A DNA stretch of 33,267 nt from Parcubacteria group bacterium GW2011_GWA2_40_14. Lineage in GTDB: Bacteria; Patescibacteriota; Minisyncoccia; Phycocordibacterales; DATDWN01. Position numbers and translations under genes: made by a program. A model generated the notes under the pieces. That model searched no databases. It saw nothing but the letters and a program-made list of their open reading frames with translations, and was not told the DNA's origin. The stretch is taken from assembly GCA_000996025.1 (NCBI GenBank), contig LBYF01000014.1, positions 1 through 33,267 of the forward strand, given 5' to 3'. How positions within the stretch are numbered: the stretch's first letter is position 1; each line of letters opens with the position of its first letter. Positions 1 to 7,759 of this stretch are shown in pieces.

Positions 1-842
1 AGACGAACATTTTCAACCAAACCGTCCATAGTTTTTTCCATAATCGCTTCTTCTTTGGTTTGTGTTTGGATTTCCTTAAAGATCTTTATTATTTTTTGAG
101 CAAGGTCTCGCGGAATTATTTTGTTTTCTATGGCAGTATAGTTTTCTATTTCTTCAGTTGTTAATGTAGTTTCGGACATCATTGCCGAACTGGTAAAACG
201 AGCAGTGATAGAAACTTTAGTTTGACCACTACGGTTCAGTAATCCCGCATGGTTTGTTTCACCGTGCCATACAAAAAACTCTCCTAGGCGTATGTCCGGT
301 TTAAATATTTTTTTAGTTGAAAGAATTAATTTGTCTATAAATTTCAGCTTGGCTCGTAACTTTCTTAAAATAAAAGAATTCTTATAATGAGTTTTTTCAA
401 TAATTGAAATTGGCTGATGAAAACAATCATTGAGAGGAGTCCATGCGGTATAAAAATCCTTTATATAATCGTAACCATCTTTGTGTGTTGTGCCACTTTC
501 GGAAGTGTCTAGTGGAAAATGAATTATCGGGTAGGGAAGTGTAAGATATTTTATCTTTGAAGAAAGTCCAAAAGTTTCTGAGAGTTTTCTCCATACCGCC
601 TGTAATAATAAATGACTAAATGGGTCATAGCGTAGGAAAGCTCGGGCAATTCCTTTTGCCAATTCAATATATTCAATTTTTTCACTTTCAAAACCTTCAA
701 ATGAAACATTGAATGCCCTCTCCACTTCCTGACAGGAAATTTGGAGGTACTCGTCTTTCTTCTTGACAAGTTTCTCCATTATTTCTCTCGGTAAATTGTG
801 TGGTGCCAATGCCCAACCGCTTTCTTCTAGGTTTTTATCCAT
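1..842 (-). CDS. 2OG-Fe(II) dioxygenase-like protein, 3' end outside window
   Basis: An open frame runs from an ATG at 842 through the left edge without a stop, giving 280 residues of a partial gene. It shows the pattern of the double-stranded beta-helix iron/2-oxoglutarate oxygenases: an HxD pair in GTTHKDGYDY (about H120 and D122), a distal histidine in FFVWHGETNHAG (about residues 189-200), and an arginine in SITARF (about R215) placed where 2-oxoglutarate is normally bound. Which of H193 or H198 is the distal iron ligand is unclear. It lies last in the run of minus-strand envelope-sugar genes, so modification of a sugar or small metabolite is plausible but unproven. Substrate cannot be named. 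A 72-codon frame at 551-769 is an overlapping shadow. Confidence 0.6.
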   Translation of the reverse strand, partial: MDKNLEESGWALAPHNLPREIMEKLVKKKDEYLQISCQEVERAFNVSFEGFESEKIEYIELAKGIARAFLRYDPFSHLLLQAVWRKLSETFGLSSKIKYLTLPYPIIHFPLDTSESGTTHKDGYDYIKDFYTAWTPLNDCFHQPISIIEKTHYKNSFILRKLRAKLKFIDKLILSTKKIFKPDIRLGEFFVWHGETNHAGLLNRSGQTKVSITARFTSSAMMSETTLTTEEIENYTAIENKIIPRDLAQKIIKIFKEIQTQTKEEAIMEKTMDGLVENVR

Positions 843-867
843 AAGGATTATATTATACAGAAACTTC

Positions 868-1479
868 TTATTTATCTAGTATATCCAAGAAAAGAGACAG
901 GTGCACATCATCAACACCGCGAACTTCTATGACGCGTGCGCCGGAAGCTTTTGCCGAAGCGATGCCAGCTGGAGCGTCTTCCACAATAATGGTCTCGGAC
1001 GGTTTTACCTTCAGTCGTTTGAAAGCTTCTAGATAAATCTGCGGATGTGGCTTGGGATTTTCCACTTCATCATTACCCAAAATCAAATCAAAATGGTCAA
1101 AAAGATGGGCCGATTTTAGCATCAAGTGAAGTGTTTCCTGAATTGAGTTTGAACAACAGCCCAAGAGTAGATTTCGAGATTTCAGATGATTCAAAAGAAT
1201 TATTTTTGAGTAGTCAGGCACACAGTAAAGCGGGATTAATTCTTTGGTATATTTTTGTTTGACATCGTTTATAAATTCCCCTAGTCCTGGAGGCAACCTG
1301 CCTTGTTTCTCCAGTTCTTCCAGTTTCTTGCGACTGGGCAAGCCGTTAAAGTAAGTGTCGTGTTCTTCGCGCCCTATTTCCACACCAAAAAGTCGCAAAG
1401 CCTTATTCAAAGCTTCATAATGCCCGTCCGGCATATTGACCAGCACTCCATCAAGGTCAAATAAAATTGCTTTAATCAT
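868..1479 (-). CDS. HAD-superfamily hydrolase, beta-phosphoglucomutase-like
   Basis: The 203-residue protein has all four HAD motifs: FDLDGVL at the N terminus (nucleophile D8, acid/base D10), the CCSNS segment of motif II (near residue 109), the lysine in NPKPHPQIY (motif III) and VEDAPAGIASA (motif IV). An alpha-helical cap of the small beta-phosphoglucomutase/phosphatase type lies between motifs I and II. It probably removes or moves a phosphate on a sugar phosphate or similar metabolite in the cytoplasm; the substrate is not readable from sequence. It lies 25 bp upstream of the oxygenase-like gene on the same strand. A dispersed ACGAAT-type repeat begins at the base right before its start codon. 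Confidence 0.85.
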   Translation of the reverse strand: MIKAILFDLDGVLVNMPDGHYEALNKALRLFGVEIGREEHDTYFNGLPSRKKLEELEKQGRLPPGLGEFINDVKQKYTKELIPLYCVPDYSKIILLNHLKSRNLLLGCCSNSIQETLHLMLKSAHLFDHFDLILGNDEVENPKPHPQIYLEAFKRLKVKPSETIIVEDAPAGIASAKASGARVIEVRGVDDVHLSLFLDILDK

Positions 1480-1526
1480 ATATACGAAATAACGAATTAA
1501 AACACGAATTGATAACGAATATACGA
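1480..1526 (+). repeat. ACGAAT-type dispersed repeat, copy a
   Basis: This AT-rich stretch is built on spaced ACGAA units (for example AACGAATTAAAACACGAAT). It matches closely a copy at 4794-4836 in the same orientation and one at 1911-1959 in inverted orientation. Copies a and b flank the GxxExxY gene. Confidence 0.75.
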
Positions 1527-1532
1527 AAAAAT

Positions 1533-1943
1533 TTACACATTATCAATACGTATTATTCTTTTTGGTTGTAAATGAGATTCTTGAAAATTAACTAAAATTC
1601 CCAATCGTTTTTTTGTTTGCTGAAGATAGTTTTGTATTTGCCTGAAGTTATCCTGTGGCATCTCTTTAACTGTCTTTAATTCCAATACTATCTTATTCTC
1701 TATCAAGAAATCTACAATATTACCGCTTCCGCCAATATCAAACTCTCTTTCACAGATAACCCCATTTTCTTTTAAGGCTTTTTCAATATAATCACCGTAT
1801 TGTTTTTCTCTAGCGTACATACCCAACTCTTTATGTGCATTAAAAAGTATACCAACAATTTGATATGACAGTTCAGGATAAATTACCTTAACACTAACGG
1901 TATGTTTCTTATTCGTATTATTCGTAGCCATTCGTGTTTTCAT
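1533..1943 (-). CDS. GxxExxY family protein (PDDEXK_3-like)
   Basis: A 136-residue protein resembling the GxxExxY/PDDEXK_3 family, which is related in fold to restriction-type nucleases: an N-terminal helical segment with [10 protein letters not shown] and [13 protein letters not shown], followed by a D-(I/V)-(E)-x-K-like core seen as [19 protein letters not shown]. The family's function is not established. The first codons ([12 protein letters not shown]) are encoded by the flanking repeat copy b, so the real start could be the first ATG at 1943, the internal MATNN, or later. The gene is bracketed by inverted repeat copies a and b and interrupts the order permease to HAD gene, which suggests it arrived as a repeat-flanked unit. 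Confidence 0.75.
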   Translation of the reverse strand: MKTRMATNNTNKKHTVSVKVIYPELSYQIVGILFNAHKELGMYAREKQYGDYIEKALKENGVICEREFDIGGSGNIVDFLIENKIVLELKTVKEMPQDNFRQIQNYLQQTKKRLGILVNFQESHLQPKRIIRIDNV

Positions 1944-1959
1944 TCGTTATTTCGTATTA
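1911..1959 (-). repeat. ACGAAT-type dispersed repeat, copy b (inverted)
   Basis: On the minus strand this reads as the same unit as copies a and c, including AAAACACGAATGGCTACGAA, shared with copy c. It contains the start of the GxxExxY gene and also the stop codon of the upstream ABC permease (1957-1959). Confidence 0.75.
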
Positions 1960-2793
1960 CACTATGTCAGCAAAATATCTCTCTGTTTTTTTGAAGAAAT
2001 ATATGCCAAATATCATCAAGACCAATGTTCCAACAAGTGAAATGCTTATAAGAAGCCAGTTTATGGGTGTTGTGCCGAGAACTGCAGCACGAGCATTTTG
2101 GATGACGCCCATCATAGGGTTTATAGCAAGAATCCAAGAGTATTTTCCAGCGATTGATGCTGGGTATATAACTGGTGTTACATAAAGCATTATTTGCATA
2201 AGAAATGGCAGGGCGTATCTGACATCACGATATTTGATATTGATTGAGCATAGGAAAAGTCCCAATCCAACAGAAGTCATAAAGGTAATTAAAAGCAAGA
2301 GGGGTAATATAAAAAGTCCTCCAAGGTGCGGGATGTATCCATAATAAAACATAAGAATCACAAGCATGATTGTGCCGATTGAAAAATCTATGAGCTTTGT
2401 GGCAACTGAAGCAATAGGTAAAATCAGTCTAGGAAAATAAACTTTTGTGATAATTGATTGATTTGCCAGAAGTGTGTTGCTGGTGTCTCCCAGCGCGCTT
2501 GAGAAAAAATTCCAAAATAGCAATCCGACATAAACAAAGATGGGGTATGGAACTCCGTCAGAGGGCATTTTAGCAAGTCCGCCAAAAAATATAGAAAAAA
2601 CTACCATAGTGACGAATGGCTGTATAAGCGCCCAAAGAACACCGATACTAGTTTGTTTATAGCGAACCTTGAGGTCTCGCCAAACGAAGAAATATAAGAG
2701 TTCTTTATATCGCCACACTTCTCTGACATCCTCTAAACTAAAAGTTTTTTTTGGACGTATGACGGTTTCTTTGACAAAAGCGGATTGATTCAT
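1957..2793 (-). CDS. Polysaccharide ABC transporter permease (Wzm-type, ABC-2 family)
   Basis: A 278-residue membrane protein of the ABC-2 permease family used for export of O-antigen, teichoic acid or similar polymers. The N-terminal cytoplasmic part contains WRDLKVRYKQTSIGVLWALIQP, the signature segment of Wzm/TagG permeases, followed by about six hydrophobic segments, with conserved INIKYRDVRYALPF and YVTPVIYP blocks near residues 180-215. It would pair with a Wzt-type ATPase, but no such gene is in the window; the expected neighbouring position holds the GxxExxY gene instead. The gene follows fcl by 21 bp, so it is likely co-transcribed with the GDP-sugar genes, whose product may feed the exported glycan. 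Confidence 0.9.
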   Translation of the reverse strand: MNQSAFVKETVIRPKKTFSLEDVREVWRYKELLYFFVWRDLKVRYKQTSIGVLWALIQPFVTMVVFSIFFGGLAKMPSDGVPYPIFVYVGLLFWNFFSSALGDTSNTLLANQSIITKVYFPRLILPIASVATKLIDFSIGTIMLVILMFYYGYIPHLGGLFILPLLLLITFMTSVGLGLFLCSINIKYRDVRYALPFLMQIMLYVTPVIYPASIAGKYSWILAINPMMGVIQNARAAVLGTTPINWLLISISLVGTLVLMIFGIYFFKKTERYFADIV

Positions 2794-2814
2794 GTTTAGA
2801 TTTATTATAACAGA

Positions 2815-3759
2815 TTAGTTCTTTTTTACTTTATCTATATTTTTTAAAAACCATGCATAAGTCTGGACAAGGCCATCTTCAAGAGATGTTTTATATTTCC
2901 AACCAAGATTATTTATTTTACTTACATCCAACAGTTTTCGGAGAGGTCCATCCGGTTTTGACGTATTCCAAGAAATTTTTCCCTTAAAACCCACTATTTT
3001 TTGTATTTTTTCTGCCAATTTTTTTATTGAAACATCTTTACCCGTGCCAACATTTATAATTTCATTTTCATTATATTTGTCCATCAAAAATATGCAGGCA
3101 TCTGCCAGGTCATCTGCCTCTAGAAATTCTCTTTTGGCACGACCAGTTCCCCACAAAGAAACCTCTTTTAAACCACCTTCTTTGGCTTCGTGGAATTTTC
3201 TAATGAGCGCTGGAAGAACATGGGAATTGAGAAGATCGAAGTTATCATTTGGTCCATAAAGATTGGTTGGCATTAAACTTATGAAGTTTGTCCCAAATTG
3301 CTTATTATAAGATTGACACATGATTATTCCTGAAATCTTGGCAATAGCATAGGCCGTGTTAGTAGGTTCTAGTTTGCCACTAAGCAGGTACTCCTCTTTT
3401 ATTGGTTGAGGCGCTTGCCTAGGGTATATGCAAGAACTGCCGAGAAAGAGAAGTTTTTTGGTTTTTGCGATGTATGCATTGTGTATGATGTTCGTTTGTA
3501 TCTTTAAATTTTTGTATATAAAGTCTGCTGGATAGGTTTTATTTGCCATGATACCTCCAACTTTTGCGGCAGCCACAAAAACATATTCAGGTTTTACTCT
3601 GACAAAAAACTTCCTTACTGCCAGAGAATCAGTCAAATCCAAATCCTTGTGGTTTTTAGTGACTATATTTTTATAACCCTCTTTTTGCAGTTTTCGTAAT
3701 ATTGCAGAGCCGACCAATCCTCTATGACCAGCCACATATATTTTTGAATTTTTTTTCAT
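2815..3759 (-). CDS. fcl: GDP-L-fucose synthase
   Basis: A 314-residue extended short-chain dehydrogenase/reductase that epimerises and reduces GDP-4-keto-6-deoxy-D-mannose to GDP-L-fucose with NADPH. Visible features are the Rossmann glycine motif [12 protein letters not shown] at the N terminus, the catalytic serine in GSSCIYP (about residue 108) and the YxxxK pair in YAIAKISG (about residues 137-141), plus the family segment [10 protein letters not shown]. Length matches the family. Its start overlaps the end of gmd by 4 bp (ATGA-type coupling), giving a two-step pathway in one operon. The product is a donor for fucosylated surface glycans. Confidence 0.95.
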   Translation of the reverse strand: MKKNSKIYVAGHRGLVGSAILRKLQKEGYKNIVTKNHKDLDLTDSLAVRKFFVRVKPEYVFVAAAKVGGIMANKTYPADFIYKNLKIQTNIIHNAYIAKTKKLLFLGSSCIYPRQAPQPIKEEYLLSGKLEPTNTAYAIAKISGIIMCQSYNKQFGTNFISLMPTNLYGPNDNFDLLNSHVLPALIRKFHEAKEGGLKEVSLWGTGRAKREFLEADDLADACIFLMDKYNENEIINVGTGKDVSIKKLAEKIQKIVGFKGKISWNTSKPDGPLRKLLDVSKINNLGWKYKTSLEDGLVQTYAWFLKNIDKVKKN

Positions 3760-4793
3760 ATTTTTTTACTTTCTTCCTTAAAATCGTGCTCAACCATTAT
3801 TTTTACCAGTTCTTTGAATTTAACCTTAGGTTTCCATCCCAATTTCTTTTTGGCTTTGGAATAGTCACCTAAAAGTATATCAACTTCTGCGGGGCGGAAA
3901 TAAAGAGGGTCAATCTCCACCACCACTTTGCCTGTTTTTTTATCAATACCTTTTTCTTTTGTTAATTTTCCTTTCCATATAATATTCATGCCGAGCACTT
4001 TTGCTGTTTCTTCTACGAATTCTCGCACAGTATGAGTTTCTCCTGTGGCAAGGATGAAATCATCTGGCTCTTTGTGTTGGAGCATACGCCACATACCCTC
4101 CACATAGTCTTTTGCATAGCCCCAGTCGCGTTTTGCGTCCAAGTTGCCGAGATATAGCTTTTCATCCAAGCCAAGTTTCACTCTGGATAGTCCGCGAGTG
4201 ATTTTTCTAGTGACAAATGTTTCACCTCGGCGAGGGGACTCATGATTAAAAAGGATTCCATTGACAGCAAATAGATTATAACTTTCTCTGTAATTTTTTG
4301 TAATCCAATAGGCATAGACTTTGGCGCATCCATATGGAGAGCGTGGATAAAATGGGGTAGTTTCTTTTTGTGGAATTTCTTCTGCTTTACCGAACATTTC
4401 TGAAGAGGACGCTTGATAAAATTTTGGGGGTTTTTTCATGTGTCGTATTGTTTCAAGCAAGCGAGTAACACCTAAAGCATCAATATCGCTGGTGTATTCA
4501 GGTGAATCAAAACTGACTCTGACATGGCTTTGCGCTCCTATATTATATATTTCGTCAGGTTCTATAGAATGTATAATATTGGATATACTTCCATAATCTG
4601 ATAAATCTCCATAATGAAGAAATATTTTAGTGCCTTTTTCGTGGCGGTCTTTATAGAGGTGGTCTATTCTAGCGGTATTAAAACTTGATGAACGCCTAAT
4701 AATCCCGTGGACTTCGTAGCCCTTTTCTAGTAGTAATTCAGCCAGATATGACCCATCTTGTCCGGTAATGCCTGTAATCAAAGCTTTTTTCAT
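3756..4793 (-). CDS. gmd: GDP-mannose 4,6-dehydratase
   Basis: Converts GDP-D-mannose to GDP-4-keto-6-deoxy-D-mannose, the substrate of the next enzyme. The 345-residue protein starts with the nucleotide-binding motif [12 protein letters not shown] and has the SSSEMFG and [15 protein letters not shown] segments containing the catalytic Ser/Thr-Tyr-Lys set, and the [16 protein letters not shown] block characteristic of Gmd. I chose the ATG at 4793, where homology begins; an open frame continues 63 bp upstream to 4856 but that part is coded by the dispersed repeat copy c. It is the first gene of the minus-strand polysaccharide operon and is divergent from the ligase gene at 4926. Confidence 0.95.
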   Translation of the reverse strand: MKKALITGITGQDGSYLAELLLEKGYEVHGIIRRSSSFNTARIDHLYKDRHEKGTKIFLHYGDLSDYGSISNIIHSIEPDEIYNIGAQSHVRVSFDSPEYTSDIDALGVTRLLETIRHMKKPPKFYQASSSEMFGKAEEIPQKETTPFYPRSPYGCAKVYAYWITKNYRESYNLFAVNGILFNHESPRRGETFVTRKITRGLSRVKLGLDEKLYLGNLDAKRDWGYAKDYVEGMWRMLQHKEPDDFILATGETHTVREFVEETAKVLGMNIIWKGKLTKEKGIDKKTGKVVVEIDPLYFRPAEVDILLGDYSKAKKKLGWKPKVKFKELVKIMVEHDFKEESKKI

Positions 4794-4836
4794 ATATACG
4801 AAGTAACGAATTAAAACACGAATGGCTACGAATAAT
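4794..4836 (+). repeat. ACGAAT-type dispersed repeat, copy c
   Basis: Near-identical to copy a at 1480-1526 and to inverted copy b at 1911-1959, including AAAACACGAATGGCTACGAA shared with b. It sits immediately upstream of the gmd start, as copy a sits immediately upstream of the HAD gene. Confidence 0.75.
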
Positions 4837-4888
4837 AATTGGATAATATCAGACATACAGGTTTTTTTCTAGTCCAGACATTCCTTCG

Positions 4889-4918
4889 TTGGTATTTTAA
4901 AGATTCGTTTGGTATACT
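4889..4918 (+). promoter_or_regulatory. Promoter of the O-antigen ligase-like gene
   Basis: TTGGTA, an 18-bp spacer and an extended -10 (TTTGG followed by TATACT at 4913-4918). Only 7 bp separate the -10 from the ATG at 4926, so the mRNA should be leaderless or nearly so. Confidence 0.6.
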
Positions 4919-4925
4919 CCATATC

Positions 4926-7103
4926 ATGAAAACTACAAAATATATTTTGAAATGGAGCATAATCGTCGGATTATTTATAGTTCCATTTATTGCATTTATC
5001 GTGCCGAACAACATGTTTTTTCCTTTTATTGTAGGTAAGGGTTTTGCTTTCAGGATTCTTGTAGAGATTATATCAGGTCTGTTTCTAGTACTAGCGGTTA
5101 CGGCGCCAGAGTATCGTCCAAAAATATCTTGGATTACAAAAACGGTCGTAAGCTTCGCTCTTGTTCTCTTAATAGCTGACCTGATGAGCGCAAATGTTTA
5201 CAAAAGTCTCTGGAGTAACTATGAACGTATGGAGGGTTTTGTTTTGATTCTTCATTTGGCGCTCTACTATATTGTGGCCTCATCTCTTTTCAGAACCGAA
5301 AGAGACTGGCGTCAATTTTTAAATGTTTCCATTATGGCCAGTGTTATTATGTCTTTCTATGGCGCGCTTCAGCTTTTGGGAAAAATCGCCATAAACCAGG
5401 GCGGTGTGCGCGTTGACGGAACATTTGGCAACGCATCGTATTTTGCCGTCTATCTAGTTCTTCATATTTTTCTCTGTTTGTACATGTTATCAGATTTTTC
5501 CAAAACCAAGTGGCAGAAATGGGCATACGGACTGGTTGCTCTTTTTGAAACTTACATATTGTATTTCACTGCCACTCGCGGAGCCATTCTGGGTCTTATC
5601 GGAGGATTGCTTTTGTCGGCGGCGCTTATAGCCTGGAAAGAAAGAGAAAATCTAAAGTTGCGAAAAGTTGCCTACGGTGTTCTTGGCGCAACACTTATTT
5701 TTATTGCAGGATTTTGGGCTGTCAGTGGCACATCATTTGTCAAAAATAGTCCAGTTCTGTCCAGATTTTCTTCCTTGAGTTTTGAGGAGTTTCAAACTCA
5801 AGGGCGATATTTTATTTGGCCGATGGCTGTTAAAGGTGTTTTAGAGCGTCCTATTTTTGGTTGGGGACAAGAAAGCTTTAACTATGTTTTCAATAAATAT
5901 TACGACCCTCAGCTATATGGTCAAGAGGAATGGTTTGACCGTACTCACAATGTTGTATTGGATTGGCTTATTGCAGCAGGCTTCGTCGGGTTTCTGTCAT
6001 ATGTCGCTATGTATATTGCTCTACTCTATTATGTTTGGAGAAAGAAAAGCACCCTTAATATTTTGGCAAAAAGTATTTTCACCGGCATGTTCTTTGCTTC
6101 CATCTTTCACAATATATTTGTTTTTGATAATTTGATTAGCTACATATTATTCTTTTCCTTTATGGCATACATTCATGCCATAACAGTGGAAAAAGATAAA
6201 CCAAGTGGAGTATTCTATACAGGTATTATTTCCAAAGATATATATCATTATGTCCTTCTGCCTGTTGTAATTACTCTTACTTTTGGCGGGCTTTATTTAA
6301 TAAATGTTCCGGCAATTCTGGCAAATTACAAACTTATTTCTGCCATACAACCTCAAAAAGAAGGGCTGGAGAAAAATCTGGAATTGTTTAAACAAGTCTT
6401 TGGTCATAATTCTTTCGGTTCCACCGAAGCCGTGGAACAGCTTATCTCTATCACTTCTCAAATAGTTTCTTCTCCTCAAGTTCCGAACGAAATCAAACAA
6501 AAGTTCTATGATTTGGCAGAGCAAAAGATAGTGGAAAAAGTGGCAAGTACTCCTCGTGACGCTCGCTACCTTGTTTTTGCTGGCAATTTTTTTAATCGCT
6601 TTGGCAATTATGATGAAGCTATAAAATATTTAACTCGGGCACTGGTAGAGTCTCCAAAGAAACAGTCTATTTACTTTGAACTCGGCACATCTTACTTGGG
6701 TAAAGGAGATAGACAAAAGACTTTTGAGCTTTTCAAACAGGCCTATGATTTGAATCGAGACTCTATGGAGTCAAAAATTATTTATGCCGTTGGTGCAATT
6801 TATACAAAAAATATCAAAGTCCTAAATGAAATCATGGCACAAATAGATAAAAGTATAATCATTTCCGATAATCGTTTTCTGAAAGCTTATGCTGATATAG
6901 GGGACTATCCTACTGTTGTTTTGATACTTTCCGAACGCTTAGCCAAAGAGCCAACCAATGTACAGACCAAACTTTCTCTGGCATCGGCTTATGCAAGTTC
7001 TGGACAAAAACAAAAAGCTATTAGTTTAATTCGCGAGATTATGGTGGCAAATCCTGATTTCAAAACACAGGGAGAGCAATACATCAAAGAAATACAAGGA
7101 TAA
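4926..7103 (+). CDS. O-antigen ligase/polymerase-like membrane protein with C-terminal TPRs
   Basis: A 725-residue protein with about ten or more membrane segments over residues 1-460, carrying the Wzy_C/WaaL-type features ANVYKSLWSNYERMEGF, FTATRGAILGLIGG and the extracytoplasmic loop GWGQESFNYVFNKYYDP followed by DRTHNVVLDWLIAAG, whose conserved His and Asp resemble those of the O-antigen ligase superfamily. Residues 560-725 form tetratricopeptide-like repeats (for example NYDEAIKYLTRALVESPKK), the common membrane-plus-TPR fusion. It likely joins or polymerises surface glycan at the outer face of the membrane. The ATG at 4926 fits both the membrane start and the promoter; an upstream in-frame ATG at 4839 lies before the promoter. 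It is divergent from the GDP-fucose operon. Confidence 0.85.
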   Translation: MKTTKYILKWSIIVGLFIVPFIAFIVPNNMFFPFIVGKGFAFRILVEIISGLFLVLAVTAPEYRPKISWITKTVVSFALVLLIADLMSANVYKSLWSNYERMEGFVLILHLALYYIVASSLFRTERDWRQFLNVSIMASVIMSFYGALQLLGKIAINQGGVRVDGTFGNASYFAVYLVLHIFLCLYMLSDFSKTKWQKWAYGLVALFETYILYFTATRGAILGLIGGLLLSAALIAWKERENLKLRKVAYGVLGATLIFIAGFWAVSGTSFVKNSPVLSRFSSLSFEEFQTQGRYFIWPMAVKGVLERPIFGWGQESFNYVFNKYYDPQLYGQEEWFDRTHNVVLDWLIAAGFVGFLSYVAMYIALLYYVWRKKSTLNILAKSIFTGMFFASIFHNIFVFDNLISYILFFSFMAYIHAITVEKDKPSGVFYTGIISKDIYHYVLLPVVITLTFGGLYLINVPAILANYKLISAIQPQKEGLEKNLELFKQVFGHNSFGSTEAVEQLISITSQIVSSPQVPNEIKQKFYDLAEQKIVEKVASTPRDARYLVFAGNFFNRFGNYDEAIKYLTRALVESPKKQSIYFELGTSYLGKGDRQKTFELFKQAYDLNRDSMESKIIYAVGAIYTKNIKVLNEIMAQIDKSIIISDNRFLKAYADIGDYPTVVLILSERLAKEPTNVQTKLSLASAYASSGQKQKAISLIREIMVANPDFKTQGEQYIKEIQG

Positions 7104-7122
7104 TAATAATTTTCAGTAATAT

Positions 7123-7151
7123 TTGCATTGTTTTGGTGATTATGGTATGAT
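7123..7151 (+). promoter_or_regulatory. Promoter of candidate small RNA
   Basis: TTGCAT, 17-bp spacer, and an extended -10 TGG-TATGAT at 7143-7151, the same TGG-TAnnnT style as other promoters in the window. The predicted transcription start is near 7158. Confidence 0.55.
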
Positions 7152-7157
7152 CCTACT

Positions 7158-7243
7158 GTGAGTGCGAAATACAGGATTGCGAAAGCAATAATGTAACGAG
7201 CTGGAACAATGAATATCAAAAGACTGCCTTTGGGCAGTTTTTT
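7158..7243 (+). ncRNA. Candidate small structured RNA (about 86 nt)
   Basis: A compact transcription unit: good promoter, start near 7158, an ATTGC stem closed by a GAAA tetraloop (7173-7188 region), and a strong intrinsic terminator ending at 7243. The only open frames are a 12-codon GTG frame at 7158-7196 and a frame starting at 7209 that runs through the terminator hairpin, so a protein role looks unlikely. I do not recognise an RNA family. Nine bases at 7157-7165 (TGTGAGTGC) are exactly complementary to 7323-7331 in the loop of the next hairpin. Confidence 0.4.
7223..7243 (+). terminator. Intrinsic terminator
   Basis: ACTGCC, loop TTTG, GGCAGT, then a T run. It ends the candidate small RNA and would also stop read-through from the ligase gene. 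Confidence 0.8.
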
Positions 7244-7304
7244 GTATTTTAAAGTACTTGAATATTTATATGTATTAATTGTATTATTAAGATGTATTGT
7301 TTCA

Positions 7305-7367
7305 AGGAATGGTTAGCGGTTTGCACTCACACATATTCGTTGGAGCTCGCTTCCGCTAACCATTCCT
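7305..7367. repeat. Inverted repeat, 15-bp arms
   Basis: AGGAATGGTTAGCGG at 7305-7319 is the exact reverse complement of 7353-7367, enclosing a 33-nt loop. No T tract follows, so it does not look like a terminator. The loop contains GCACTCACA, complementary to the 5' end of the predicted small RNA. Confidence 0.7.
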
Positions 7368-7428
7368 CGGCGCAAAAACTTTTCTGGCTGGTTTATTTAT
7401 AAAATAAATTTTAAGATTTATTTTATTC

Positions 7429-7497
7429 TTCAAAAAAAAGTGTGGATAACTATTTTTTATTTTAAATAAAAAATAGTTATCCACACTTTTTTTTGAA
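7429..7497. other. 69-bp perfect palindrome with two inverted DnaA boxes
   Basis: Two 34-bp arms (7429-7462 and 7464-7497) are exact reverse complements around one central base. Each arm contains a consensus DnaA box: TGTGGATAA at 7441-7449 and TTATCCACA at 7477-7485. The surroundings are extremely AT-rich (7390-7430 and 7500-7600). As RNA it would form a long hairpin with A8 and U8 flanks, so a bidirectional terminator is an alternative reading. No dnaA or dnaN gene is in the window. Confidence 0.65.
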
Positions 7498-7524
7498 ATC
7501 AAATTTTTTTAAGTATATATGTAC

Positions 7525-7530
7525 TATAAT
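7525..7530 (+). promoter_or_regulatory. -10 element of the micro-ORF unit
   Basis: Consensus TATAAT following GTAC in an AT-rich stretch; the -35 is poor. The predicted start is near 7537, giving a 5' leader of about 100 nt that holds two hairpins (AAATAATTTT with AAATTATTT near 7550-7570, and ATTTGCTT with AAGCAAAT near 7605-7626). Confidence 0.45.
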
Positions 7531-7640
7531 TATATCAGGTCGGAAACAAAATAATTTTTATAAAATTATTTCTTGCAAGTTTTAATTTAAAAAATAATTT
7601 CTGTGATTTGCTTTTCACGAAGCAAATAACAATAAATATC

Positions 7641-7682
7641 ATGGCAGCAAAAAAGAAGAAAGCAAAGAAGAGACGAGCATAA
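7641..7682 (+). CDS. Very short Lys/Arg-rich peptide (13 aa)
   Basis: ATG at 7641 opens a 13-codon frame, MAAKKKKAKKRRA, ended by TAA. Nine of 13 residues are basic and no acidic residue occurs. It has its own -10, a structured leader and an intrinsic terminator, which argues that the unit is transcribed. Such a peptide could bind nucleic acid, for instance as a minimal histone-tail-like protein, or it could be a leader peptide, or the true product may be the RNA. No Shine-Dalgarno sequence precedes the ATG. Function unknown; whether it is translated is unknown. Confidence 0.4.
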   Translation: MAAKKKKAKKRRA

Positions 7683-7697
7683 TTTTCTTTGTTTCTC

Positions 7698-7733
7698 AAA
7701 AAGTCCGTACCTTGAAAAAATGTGCGGATTTTT
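7698..7733 (+). terminator. Intrinsic terminator after the micro-ORF
   Basis: AAAAAGTCCGTAC pairs with GTGCGGATTTTT (two G-U pairs) and runs into T-rich sequence; it separates the micro-ORF unit from secA. Confidence 0.6.
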
Positions 7734-7759
7734 GTTTTATGTGTTAAAATCATTAAATT

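Noticed and set aside
551-769. 72-codon frame on the minus strand
   Set aside because: It is a different frame inside the oxygenase-like gene, which is open from 842 to the left edge and has clear family residues.
4839-4925. N-terminal extension of the ligase-like protein from an upstream ATG
   Set aside because: It would begin upstream of the promoter at 4889-4918, and the predicted membrane protein starts naturally at 4926.
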